From NCBI RefSeq assembly GCF_000189635.1, contig NW_002476200.1, positions 1 through 64,000 on the forward strand: a DNA stretch of 64,000 bases. The letters are read 5' to 3'. Position 1 is the first letter of the stretch, and the number at the start of each line of letters is the position of its first letter. Source of the stretch: Tetrahymena thermophila SB210 (taxonomy: Eukaryota; Ciliophora; Oligohymenophorea; Hymenostomatida; Tetrahymenidae). Below, piece by piece: positions 53,102-64,000 of the stretch. The translations under genes were made by a program, and so were the position numbers. A model generated the notes under the pieces. The model was not told the DNA's origin and ran no database searches. It saw only the letters and a program-made list of their open reading frames with translations.

Positions 53102-53875
53102 TCAAAAAATGTAAATAAATTGTTACAAAATCTATGTCAATGATTTAGTAAATTAGTTAGTTAGCAAGCTAATTACTTAAGTCTTTTGTGTTTGTTTATA
53201 ACGAGTTTCTAAAAATTAGAAAATTAATAATTAATTCAGCATATTTAAATTAATTTTCAATATCTTTTGAGATTATTTTTATCAAATTAAATTAAAAACA
53301 AACAAACAAACATATAAATTAATATATAACTCATTGAATCTTATGTAAAAATATATAAAAATAATCAAAGCAAACACCATAAATCCTCTTTTTATTAATG
53401 AGGAATTTTTTACCAAATGAAGATTTTTAAAAATGCCTACAAAAGAGAATTATATCTATACCTCTTTTCTCTTTAGTTTTTATTATTGAGGTAATATGCT
53501 AAATATTTTTTAATATAATCAAGCATTTACTTTTTTAATTAAAATACACTTTATTGTCTAAAAAATGATATATATTTCAATAAGATTTTTTTACGAAAAC
53601 AGAATAAATTAAAATTTCGTATTAAAGCATGTGTGTGAATTAATTTATTTTGTAAATAAGTAAATAAAAAAATATTTATTTTTAATTTAGGATTTCAGAA
53701 TTTTTTCAAAATTAGAATAAGTCATGTAAGGGAAGAATGTAAATATATATATAGATTAGATTAATTTTAATAAAAATTTAGTAAATATTTTTTAGTATTA
53801 TTAAAAGTTGTATATAAATTTATGATAAAATTTGTTAAGTCGTTATTCTATTTCAGTAAGTTGACTTATTATATT
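53102..53875. other. Convergent intergenic region, no gene seen
   Basis: AT-rich sequence between the stops of the Pol5-like gene and the kinase gene, probably two 3' UTRs. Short AAAC run at about 53297-53309. No gene seen. Confidence 0.6.
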
Positions 53876-56392
53876 TCAAATATTATTTATGTTTTCAACA
53901 AGTTGAGTATAGAGATCCATTTCACTGCGGTTTTATTCAATATCTTCGTAATATGCCCAATAATCTTAGAATCTTTTAAAATCATGAAAAACGCAATGAT
54001 CAGAGTTAAGGGAGTAAGCTTCAAATAAATAAGTAAAGAGGATAAGCAATCCTTTTTTATAATCGCCCATCTGTTCGTAGATTTTTGGGAACAGTTTGAG
54101 CAATTCTTAGAAATTAACATGGATTTCCTCTAACAATCTCTCCATATTAAGCTAGCTAATAAAAGAATGGTATTCTTTCTTGTCAAAATAAGTTTATTCG
54201 TTTTCTTAGATATATTATTTAGCAAACTCATTCAAACAGCCCTTGTCTTGCTTTAATAATTTTGATAAGTTTAGCTAGTTATCAGACATTAAGAAATCAT
54301 TCCATTCTTCCTTGAGAATATCTGGGCATTGTTCTGGCTTGAAATTTTAAAGCTATTTATTAAAGATCTATGCCATCTCTAAGAGTAAAAATATTCCTTG
54401 TTAAGAATGAGTGAAATATTATTCTAATAATTTATCGCTTTTATCTGCATTTTCAATATTATTTTAATTTTATTTAGGAGAATTGCTTTGCTTTATTTGC
54501 TTTTGCTTGAGCTACCTTTCAACAAGCTTATTCATAACCATCATTCTTAGACAAATTACATCTAAAAAGAGGACTTTTTCTCTAAAATTTAAAAGGATAT
54601 CTTCTATTTTATTAATTGCTAAGTTAGTTTTCAATCTCTTTTAGCTGTGTCTGATTAATGTTTACATTGTTTTCATGTTAATCTGCTCCATGTTAAACTT
54701 GTCATCTTTTTTTTCTTTTTGTTGCTAGCTATTTTCTTTTATTTCATCTTCCTAACTAGAACTACTTTCCATATCAGTTGAGTATTTATTATTCTGAGGT
54801 TGGTCAAAGGAATTCTTTTTTTATTAAGGTTTTTTATCACTAAGATGAGTGATCTAAATCTTGGATTATCTAATGACTTCCATCTTTTTAATAAACACTG
54901 AGCTCTTCAATAATTATTTTCCTGCCTTTAAACTACTTTCTTCAGAAAGATCATCGTATAAATTTTCATTTTCCTCTTCATTTAAAGAAAAAGCTATCAA
55001 ATTATGGCTAAAAAGCTCTTCCCAACTAATTCTCTTAGACTCATCTTTTTCTAGCATTCTCTTCACTAAATCAATAATTTCAGGAGATCTTTAAGGATTT
55101 GAAGGAATTATCAGTTTCTTCTATTAAATATGCTTTAAAGCTGTTGGAACATCATACTTTATCAAAGGATCTAAAAAAGGATACTAACCCTTAAACAACA
55201 TTCTGAATAATATGACTCCTAGAGACCACATATCTACCTTAGAAGAAGCTTTTTCTTTCTTCACAAGTTCAGGAGCAATATAAAGTGGAGTACCTCTTTA
55301 ATATTAAATTAAAAGTAAATAAAATTATTTCTAATTAATATTTAAATTAAATTTCAATCAAAAAAGTATTTTCTAAAATGTTAAATTTTAAAAATCTTAT
55401 TATAAAATGGTAAGCAGTTCATTCATATTTTAAATTGATTATTTTGTATTTTAACAAATAAATGATTATTTTGCTATTGATTCAGTTTGAATGGTTTTAC
55501 TGTGAAATAATTATTAAATATATTCATTCCTTTTTAACAATCCAAAGATTTTCAACAGAAATAATTGATTGATTTTATTTGTCAATTAAAAAAAACAGAT
55601 CAGAAATTCATATAAAGCCTAAAAAAATCAATGAAGCAAATTATATGGAGCAATATTAGATTTCTTAATCATAAATATTTATGAATCTTTCTTTATAGCT
55701 AAAAAGCAAGAATATCCAATAAAAAATAAATAAAATCGTAATTACCTTGTAGAGATGTTTTAAACCTATAAAGTATCAACTATCTTTGCTAGACCAAAAT
55801 CAGCGATTTTAAAAATCCTATTATGTATTAAAATGTTGTCTGGTTTGATATCTCTATGAATAATGCCTTCTTTGTAAAGAACTCTATAGCCTCTGCAAAA
55901 TTGCTGCAAAAACTCGAGAATTTCATTTTCTGATATCTTTTTTTGGTTTTTAAGGTATTAGGTAAGAGTACCACCATTGCAGTAGTCCATGATAAAGTAT
56001 TACTTATTTTACGAAGACATTTTAATCTTTTTATAGTTCACTAAATTGACATGCTATGGTAATTTGCACAACACTTTGAGCTCCATTTACATTGATTCGT
56101 ATTTCTATTGATCATCTAAAGGTATTATCTTAGCTACCAAGTCTTCATTTTGGTTTTTAATATCGTAGGCTCTAACTACTTTGCCAAATGAGCCTTCTCC
56201 AACTATATCAGTATCTTCTAAAGAGATCACGTATGATGAACCTTTAAGTGCTTTCACTTTGACTTTTCTTATTGGCTTACTTTTCTTTTCAGTTTATTCT
56301 TGATTATTTTATACACCATTTTAAACACCATTTTCCTGTTTTTATAAAAGAGTTATAAACTCAGATTTTCGATCTTATTCTTCGCGCTTCAT
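53876..56392 (-). CDS. Serine/threonine protein kinase with long helical C terminus (688 aa)
   Basis: Exon 1 is 55746-56392 and exon 2 is 53876-55295, with a 450-bp GT-AG intron in phase 2; 689 codons to TGA. All catalytic elements are present: glycine loop GEGSFGKV (65-72), catalytic Lys in VAKII (Lys88), HRDIKPDN (179-186), DFG (198-200), APE (223-225) and DMWSLGV (about 239-245). It should be active. The intron interrupts the activation segment between DFG and APE. The C-terminal 380 residues form a Lys/Gln/Glu-rich helical region without a known domain, ending MDLYTQLVENINNI. The Ser/Thr type follows from HRDIKPDN. The broad layout (kinase, disordered linker, helical C terminus) recalls ULK/Atg1-type kinases but this is not proven. 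Start: the ATG in MKREEQDRK, after AT-rich noncoding sequence. Confidence 0.85.
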
Positions 56393-57836
56393 TTTCTTAT
56401 ATAATTTGTTATAATCAGATTAAAAAATACTGTTTCTGATTAGATCAATTAATTAATTGTTTTACTTTTTGATTTTTAATTATATGTAAATTAATCAATA
56501 TAAATATTAGACCATGGAGATTATTTATATTTTCAATCAAGCAAATTTGATTGCTGACATTAACTCTCTTTCTCTATTGAATCTATTTCTAAACTCTTCA
56601 CTGAAATTATTAACTCTCCTTCTATTTTAAGAATAATTCGGAAATTTCTATTCAAATTATATCTATTCCTGCTAATGAATGGAAAGATTGATTGATAGAT
56701 AGATAATCAATCTTATTGAGAAACCTTCCATATCAAACTTTTTTAATTAATAATAAATGTAATACTTTAAGAAGATCTTATTTAAATAACGACATTTTGT
56801 TTTCTTTTTATAAACAAATAATTAAAAAAAGTGGTAAAATGTCCAATTCAACAATTCAAGGAGGGGAGAGGATAAGGTTGGTAGTACTCAAATTTAATTA
56901 AAAATTTTAAAAGTAAAAAAATAAATTATTTTTAAATTATAATAAATTAAATTATAAATTAATTATAATTCTATTATATAATATAAATAAAAATCATATT
57001 TTTTTAACAAATTAACAAATAAAAAATATATTTCATAATAAGTGGCCTGCAGGCCATTAAATTTTTGTATGGCATCTTGCTATAATTAAAGATATGATAA
57101 ATATTCCTAAAATTACAGAGCTAAAACAGTAAAATCAACTTATAAACATTATTTTTATAATATTTAAGAGCATTAATTAACTACTAGATTTTTTTCAAAT
57201 ATGACTAAATGAATAAATGGCCATCTCTAATTACTACTATATATTTTTAAGTGTATGTTTTAAATACAAATAGTAAATTTAAATAGTGAATGTTAAATTA
57301 ATTTTACTGTGATATCTCATCATAAAACCAAATATATTAATTAATATTTGATGATTAATTAATTATTATATTTATTTGTACTTTTTATCCATTTATTATT
57401 AATTAATTAATTAAATTTCATAAATTGCTATTAAATATTTTTGAAAAAAAAATAAATGATATAATAGATTAAAAAATATGATAATTTGGAAGAAGTAATT
57501 ATTAATTTTTTTATTAATATCCTTTAAATTTATATATATTAATAAAAATAGTTTTTAAGCTCTTCACTTTTATCTCATTAAGTTCTCAATATTGATCTGA
57601 AGTATATTTAATTAAAAAATATTATTTTTATTATTACTAATATTTTTTGTACATTTAATTTTCAATTTAATTAAATAGATAATTTTTATAAAAGAAATTA
57701 TCATCATTATTTATTTATTGATTTTTACAAAAACAAAAATTTTTTAGCTATTTTAACTTAATTTACATTTCAATTTTTAATTATTTATTATTTGATATTT
57801 ATTCTTTGTATTTTGCTATTAAAACTTACAATTAAT
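56393..57836. other. Intergenic with GC-rich palindrome and a lone MITE-like end
   Basis: A perfect 14-bp palindrome TGGCCTGCAGGCCA lies at 57043-57056, strikingly GC-rich for this DNA. At 57069-57084 is ATGGCATCTTGCTATA, which matches 43074-43089 exactly and resembles the right end of the MITE at 58047-58354. The rest is AT-rich with no gene seen. Confidence 0.6.
57043..57056. other. 14-bp perfect palindrome
   Basis: TGGCCTGCAGGCCA is fully self-complementary, 10 of 14 bases G/C in sequence that is otherwise nearly all A/T. It could be a protein binding site or chance; nothing around it decides. Confidence 0.6.
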
Positions 57837-60772
57837 AAAAACAGTTTATTTTTTTTGCATTATAATATTTTTAATTATAAAAGTTAATTTAAAACATTAA
57901 AGATCTTTTAATTGATTTTATTTCTTTTGCTTTTTCTTTTTATTATGATTTCTTATTTTTTCATTCTTTTCTTTGTTAATTTTATTAATTATTAATTAAT
58001 CTTATTATTTCATATTTTTTCTTCATTTTTTCCTCCTAATTAATTAGAGTAAAATGCCTATTTAATTTATAAAAGGCGAAATGTAATATATCATAATAAC
58101 ATAATAAATAAAGCTTAATTATCTTAAAGCAGCTTTATTTTTGAGTTTTAGAAAGCTGTAAATTGATAAAATGTAAAATTTGAAATAATATATTTGGTAT
58201 ATTCTTATAACATATCATTTTTTTTTGAAAAAAAAATAAATTTGGAAAACCTAGAGGAAAAAAATCCATAAAAAATATTTAAAATTGTAATTTTATAAAA
58301 TGTAAAAATGGTATATAAAACTTGCTTTTTGTAAGTTTGTATGGCAACTTACTCTATTTAATGATATATTTATTCTTCAATATTAAAAAAGTTACAAAAG
58401 TGAATTTGAAGTTGTATCATGCTTTGGTTCTGATTTATCGGAACTTTGTATAGAGTAAAAACAGTTTATTTGTTTTGGATTGTGATATTTTTAAATAAAA
58501 AAACTAATTAAAAACAATAAAGCTCTTTTTTCGTTTTCTTGCTTTTTTTTGTCATTTCTTTGTTAATTTAGCTCATCATTTTATTTTCAACTTTTCCTAT
58601 AATTATTAATTAATTAATCTTATTATTTCATATTTTTTCTTCATTTTTTCCTTCTAATTAACTATTTAATGATATATTTTTTCTTGAATATTTAAAAAGT
58701 GGCTATTAAATTGGTAATAATTTTACATTAGACTTAGGTTATGATTTAGTAAATTTCTTTAATCTCTAAAATCCGACACTTGGACTTTAGTAAAAACAGT
58801 TTATTTGTTTTGGATTGTGATATTTTAAATTATAAAAACTAATTAAAAACAATAAAGCTCTTTTTTCTTTTTGTTTTTATTGTGCTTGCTTTTTTTTTGT
58901 TTTTTCTTTGTTAATTTAGCTCATCATTTTATATTTCACTTTTGCATTTACTATTAAAAAACTTATTATCACATTTTTTTTCTTCATTTTTTCTTTCTAA
59001 TTAACTATTAAATGATATATTTTTTCTTCAATAAATAAAAAGTAGTAATTAACTTGGTGCAATGGGTGCATCAGACTTAGGTTCTGCTTTAGCAAATTGC
59101 ATTAATCTCTCAAATTTGACGCTTGATCTTAGGTAAAAACAGTTTATTAGTTTTAGATTGCGATATTTTAAATTATAAAAACTAATTAAAAACAATAAAA
59201 CTCTTTTTTCTTTTTTTTTATTGTGCTTTCTTTTTTTTTGTTCTTTCTTTTTTAATCTAGCTCATAATTTTATTTTCAACTTTTCCTTTTATTATGAAAT
59301 AATTAAATCTTATTATTTAATATTTTTTCTTCATTTTTTCCTTCTAATTAACTATTTAAAAATATATTTTTTCTTCAATATTTAAAAAGTAACAATATAA
59401 TTCGTGATGAAGGTGCATCAGGCTTAGGTTCTGCTCTAGCAAATTGTATTAATCTGTCAAATTTGACACTTGATCTTTAGTAAAAACAGTTTATTTGTTT
59501 TAGATTGTGATATTTTAAATTATAAAAACTAATTAAAAACAATAAAACTCTTTTTTCTTTTTTTTATTGTGCTTGCTTTTTTTTTGTTCTTTCTTTATTA
59601 ATTTAGCTCATCGTTTTATTTTCAACTTTTGCTTTTATTATTAATTAATTAATCTTTTTATTTCATATTTTTTCTTCATTTTTTCCTTCTAATTAACTAT
59701 TTAATGATATATTTTTTATTTTATTTAAAAAGACGCAATTAAATTCGTGACTAAGGTGCAACTGGCTTAGCTTCTGGTTTAGCAAATTGCATTAATCTCT
59801 CAAATTTGACACTTTTTCTTCAGTAAAAACAGTTTATTTTTTTTAGATTATGATATTTTAAAACTAATTAAAAACAATAAAGCCCTTTTTTGTTTTTCTT
59901 TTTATTGTGCTTGCTTTTTTTTTGTTCCTTATTTGTTAATTTAGCTCATCATTTTATTTTCAACTTTTGCTTTTATTATTAATTAATTAATCTTATTATT
60001 TCATATTTTTTCTTCATTTTTTCCTTCTAATTAACTATTTAATGATATATTTTTTCTTTTATTTAAAAAGTCGCAATAGTATTAGAGACAAAGGTGCAAC
60101 TGGCTTAGCTTCTGGTTTAGCAAATTGCATTAATCTCTCAAATTTGACACTTTATCTTCAGTAAAAACAGTCTATTTGTTTTAGATTGTGATATTTTAAA
60201 TTATAAAAACTAATTAAAAACAATAAAGCCCTTTTTTGTTTTTCTTTTTATTGTGCTCGCTTTTTTTTTGTTCTTTATTTGTTAATTTAGCTCATCATTT
60301 TATTTTCAACATTTGCTTTTATTATTAATTAATTAATCTTATTATTTCATATTTTTTCTTCATTTTCTCCTTCTAATTAACTTATTTTTTCTTCAATATT
60401 TAAAAAGTGAAAATTATATTCGTGATAAAGGTGCATCAGGCTTAGGTTTTGGTTTAGCAAATAACATTAATCTCTCAAATTTAACACTTTTTCTTCAGTA
60501 AAAATAGTTTATTTGTTTTGGATTGTGATATTTTAAATTATAAAAACTAATTAAAAACAATTAAGCTCTTTTTTGTTTTTCTTTTTAGCTTGCTTTTTTT
60601 TTGTTCTTTCTTTGCTAATTTAGCTTATCATTTTATTTTTAACTTTTGCTTTTATTATAAATTAATTAATCTTATTATTTCATATTTTTTCTTAATTTTT
60701 TTCCTTCTAATTTACTATTTAATGATATATTTTTCTTCAATATTTAAAAAGTGGCAATTAAATTGATGATAA
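57837..60772 (+). pseudogene. Second LRR exon array, inverted relative to the left one
   Basis: Tandem units of 337-347 bp, homologous to the left-edge array but on the plus strand. Exons of exactly 90 bp lie at 58700-58789, 59043-59132, 59390-59479, 59733-59822, 60071-60160 and 60408-60497, each with GTAAAAACAG-like donor and TTTAAAAAG acceptor (GTAAAAATAG after the last) and phase-2 borders. A decayed 63-bp exon is at 58392-58454, and an exon starting at 60752 breaks off at about 60772. Each encodes one LRR (core GLGSGLANCINLSNLTLDL). Divergence grows toward the upstream side: the 58700 exon reads YDLVNFFNLQNPTL in place of the core. A decayed intron copy starts at about 57837. No start exon and no 3' end exist, so this is a gene fragment rather than a working gene. 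Confidence 0.85.
58047..58354. mobile_element. MITE-like insertion (308 bp) with TA target duplication
   Basis: Interrupts an LRR intron. Intact introns read CTAATTAACTATTTAATG at this point; here the text runs up to TA, then GAGTAAAATGCC, 308 bp of foreign AT-rich sequence, GGCAACTTACTC, then TA and the remainder of the intron. The ends are inverted repeats (10 of 12 matches, weaker pairing further in), and the TA on both sides is the target duplication typical of Tc1/mariner elements. No transposase frame fits, so it is a non-autonomous element. Related solo ends occur at 18272, 43074-43089 and 57069-57084. Confidence 0.7.
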
Positions 60773-60786
60773 TAATAATAATAATA
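60768..60786. repeat. AAT trinucleotide microsatellite
   Basis: About six AAT units placed at the point where the last LRR exon breaks off, suggesting replication slippage or illegitimate recombination at the array boundary. Confidence 0.8.
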
Positions 60787-61131
60787 TACTCGCATATAAA
60801 TACATGTATTTATACACTCAGAAATGTTTCTTAAAATTAAACATAAAGATTAAATTTATAAATTTATTTATTTGTTTTATTTATTTATTATTTATTATTT
60901 ATTAGTTTGTATATTTCTTTATGAATTTTTGAAGTTTGTTTAATTTTTTCTCAGAGTCTTTTTTTTACAAGAATTAAGAAAAAAAAAATATTTAAAAATT
61001 ATCAAAGTGCTATAAAAATAAAACATGTATGTATACTGCTTATTTTTTAAATAAATAAACACAATATAAATATACATAATAAGCTATCAAAGATTAATTA
61101 TAATTAGAAGTAACTGTTTTTTCTCATAAAT
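60787..61131. other. Intergenic, no gene seen
   Basis: AT-rich stretch between the end of the LRR array and the stop of the beta-helix membrane protein gene. Confidence 0.6.
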
Positions 61132-64000
61132 TCAATAGTTTTAATCAATTTCAAAATGAAATAAACAATTATTTTAATTTTGTTTTTCTTATGCATATTA
61201 CAATTTTTTGGTGCATAAAATAAGTTTCTTTATATTAGAATTTATCTTAAGGTTATTTACAGAATTTATTTTCTAGATGCACTTACATTTTATATATTTT
61301 TTTAGTTTAACTATTTATCTTTCTAAGAAAGATGTTATTATCAGCCATATACAGTAAAGCATGAATAATAAGTTAATACTTTGGAAAGTAACAAAAAATA
61401 TTGTTCTAAAGTTATAAATCGTTGTCTCTTCATTTTAATCTGTTTACATTTACATTAGTGAAGAAATTGATAAAAATATTGAAAGTATAATCGAAATCTT
61501 TTCTAAATTATTTAAAAATGCAGAAATGAAAGGCCTTAAGTTATTTAATGCTATAAAATAAGAAAACAGCAACATATTCATTATTAATAAACTTATTTAT
61601 GGATATCCTTTCAGTGATACTGAAATTAAAATCAAAATAGACTTTACTGCAAATCTTATAATTTCCCAATAATAAAACTTTGCTTTATATTCGTTGTATA
61701 AAAATCCATATGTAAACATCACTTTTACTTTTCTTAATCTGTTACGAGATTTTATAATCTAAAAAAAGACTGTTAGCGGAAAACATATTAAGAATATAAT
61801 TAATATTATCAAGCTAAAAGTTCTTATTATATACAATTCTTAAGAGCTTTCACACTATAAACTTAAATCAATTAAAGAGTATGATTTTTCTTTTTCTAGT
61901 TTAAGGCAAAAAAAGCTTGAGAGACACTATTCTAACAAGATAGAGTAAAATACTGAGATAAACATATAAATAAATGTTAGAAAAATAGCATACTGACATC
62001 TCTAAATAAATCTCCTTTTAATAAGGCAAATTATTAAAGAAATAAATACTGCGAAAGAGCATGCAGTAATTGGAACAAGAAAAATAAATAATAAATTAGA
62101 GAACCCCACACTTGTATAGATTAAGTTATATTAAGAAATCAGGCAACTTAAGGAAAAAAATTATGAGCTAAGTGGATTATACATTAGGATCTAAAATGAA
62201 AAAAGAGTTGAAATCACATCTACTTTTGTAAGTTGGTTAGATATAATGAAAACTTAGACATGAAATAGTAAAATTTTAATGTATGTTGATGTAAGTGACT
62301 ATTTCTGCAAAGTTTTACCAATAAAAAAGATTCCCATTTTCTACAAATAAAAGGCACATATTTCATTTTAAAGCCTTCTAAATGTTGATACAATTATAAT
62401 AAGCAAACTCATAGCTATAAATCCTAGTATCACAAATATCTTTATTGTATTAGAAGAGATAGAGCTACATTTAACACATTAGAAAAAGCCTACCATAGAA
62501 TATTTTTCTTACCAATAGTTTCCATTTATATCACAATTTAAGCACTATGCTCCTATATGACCTTCATAGCATAATTCATTTCCAATACTGCTACCTAAAA
62601 TGATTAAAATTTATTAAAATTAATATAAAATGTAGTTTTTTAATTATTATAATTATATACCATAAATCCTCATTAATTAAGGCTAAATTTTTTATTTTAG
62701 AATATTAAGGCCAAAATTTTTCCATTTAAAATTAAAAAAATAAAAATTTGGTGTTTGTTTTTGTATAATTTTTAAATTTGTGGTGTTTAAAATATTCAAA
62801 ATTTTAAATGTATAATTTTTAATAGTTGTGTTGACCTTAATATTTTCTAAATAAGCAAAAATAAGTAGTATCAAGCTTTCATAGCTCAAACTAAAAAATA
62901 GAAAGAAGCACAAATTAAATTTTATAAAATTAAAATTGTTTTTGTTGAATTACCTCCTTAGCAACTCTGAGGATTATTTGAGCAAAAATAAATATTAGAA
63001 GGGTCCACTGTGTATTATGATCTCCAATAAGATTATTTTAGCATTGAGTAGTTTCCATAGCATGATGAAAAATAGTCAGTTTAACAATTTTCACATACTC
63101 CATTATAACTAGCTTTCATTTAATCACAATATTTACAAATAAATTGCTAATTTTTTTTGTTTTCTAAGAAAACTTATTCCATTCCTTATTCTTTACACCC
63201 ATTTTTTATTTTGTATTAATTAGTTAAAATTGTATATTATAGAACAAAATTGATGCTAATTGGTTCAAAGTTTATAATTTATTTTTCATTAAATGGAATA
63301 TCAAATGCATACCATAAGAGGAAAGGAAAATTTATTTTTAATAATTGAGGAGGAGTTAAAGATAAAAAATTATTAGATGGATTAATTAAAAGGTCATAAA
63401 TATTTCCAAAACTATTAGCATTACTGAATGTATTGTACCATTCATCTTCTGCTTTTATTGATATCTTAATCAAGTATGTCAATCCAGGATATAAAAATTT
63501 ATCAACTTTAACAAGCTAATTGTCATCATTTAGATTAATTAATTCATATATTCCATCTATTTCAAAATCTACAGTTTGTTAATTGTAATTATTTGCTACT
63601 AAATATCCTTTATTTTGTAAGAAAAAGCTTTTATCAAAAAGGATTTGGTCATCTTATACCATATACAAAGCGCCACCTATTTAGCTACTGCATTTTTCAA
63701 AACTTGAATTCTTTATTTCTAATTATTTAATACCAGCAATAGCTCCTCCTGAATATTTACTTTTGCAATTTATGAATTTGGAATTGGATATAATTACTTA
63801 TGATTATGTATAATCAGTTTATGAAATGAAATTTATACAACCACCAAAATTGCTAGAAGAACCATTTATTACTTAGAAATCTTCGATCTATAAAAAAAAC
63901 AGAATTCCATTTAAAACAAGGAATTATAAGTTTTACTTAGATTATAAATCTGCTTGAGTATCAGAATAGAAAATTTATAATTAATAGTTATAGTACAATT
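61132..64000 (-). CDS. Ciliate surface protein: beta-helix, Cys-rich and multi-TM (5' partial)
   Basis: The minus frame is open from the right edge to 62954, then a 359-bp GT-AG intron (62595-62953), then open from 62594 to TGA at 61132-61134. N-terminal part in view: right-handed beta-helix style repeats (NFGGCINFIS, YSGGAIAGI, CSSQIGGALY). Then a Cys-rich segment with CKYCDQM, CENCQTDYFSSC, FCSNNPQSC, GHIGAQC and FFQCVKCSS. Then multiple TM helices (IKIFVILGFIAMSLLIIIV and others) and the segment VMFTYGFLYNEYKAKFYYWE, followed by more TMs and a short Lys-rich tail. This layout recurs in many ciliate predicted surface proteins; the SNNP-x-x-C-x-GG motif is spliced together across the intron. 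Likely plasma-membrane with the beta-helix outside. Function unknown; adhesion or sensing is inference. Confidence 0.75.

Noticed and set aside
61361..62251. Two overlapping plus-strand frames (from an ATG at 61361 and from one near 61976) that look like small coiled-coil proteins
   Set aside because: The minus strand of the same stretch encodes several TM helices and the family segment VMFTYGFLYNEYKAKFYYWE in one frame continuous with the upstream exon, so the plus-strand frames are shadows.
1..64000. Telomere repeats, tRNA, rRNA, CRISPR or bacterial operon features
   Set aside because: No GGGGTT/CCCCAA arrays, no cloverleaf or rRNA-like segments, and no regularly spaced spacer repeats were found; the tandem LRR units are exon-intron units, not CRISPR.

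Overview
The window is nuclear DNA from a ciliate, most likely Tetrahymena or a close oligohymenophorean relative. It is very AT-rich, and long coherent reading frames appear only when TAA and TAG are read as glutamine and TGA is the sole stop. Read that way, the sequence resolves into large genes with short GT-AG introns. No telomere repeat, rRNA, tRNA or CRISPR array was seen. Whether it is micronuclear or macronuclear DNA cannot be decided from the sequence.

Layout. (1) 1-1686: minus-strand relic of a leucine-rich-repeat (LRR) gene, built of about 351-bp units that each hold one 90-bp exon. (2) 2059-25954: six head-to-tail, intronless, minus-strand paralogs of a two-transmembrane ciliate protein. 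(3) 21369-22669 and 27072-29263: two nearly identical copies of an unknown coiled-coil gene, interleaved with paralogs 5 and 6; the first has lost its 5' end. (4) 30797-32423: plus-strand alveolin-like cytoskeletal gene. (5) 33171-35055: minus-strand six-exon PIG-S homolog (GPI transamidase). (6) 36238-38111: plus-strand six-exon candidate TEDC1. (7) 38843-45415: minus-strand multi-exon gene for a large membrane protein with a PAS domain. (8) 46646-50230: plus-strand Q/N-rich coiled-coil protein. (9) 51100-53101: plus-strand protein resembling only the C-terminal part of Pol5/MYBBP1A. (10) 53876-56392: minus-strand Ser/Thr kinase. (11) 57837-60772: a second LRR exon array, plus strand, of the same family as the left one but inverted, carrying a 308-bp MITE-like insertion. 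(12) 61132-right edge: minus-strand beta-helix/multi-TM surface protein, 5' end beyond the window.

The left 30 kb is fast-evolving accessory sequence made by tandem and segmental duplication: LRR relics, the two-TM family and the coiled-coil pair. From 30 to 57 kb lie mostly single-copy genes, several of them candidates for conserved eukaryotic functions: GPI anchoring, delta/epsilon-tubulin biology, cortex and nucleolus. The two LRR arrays lie about 56 kb apart in inverted orientation and nearly bracket the window.
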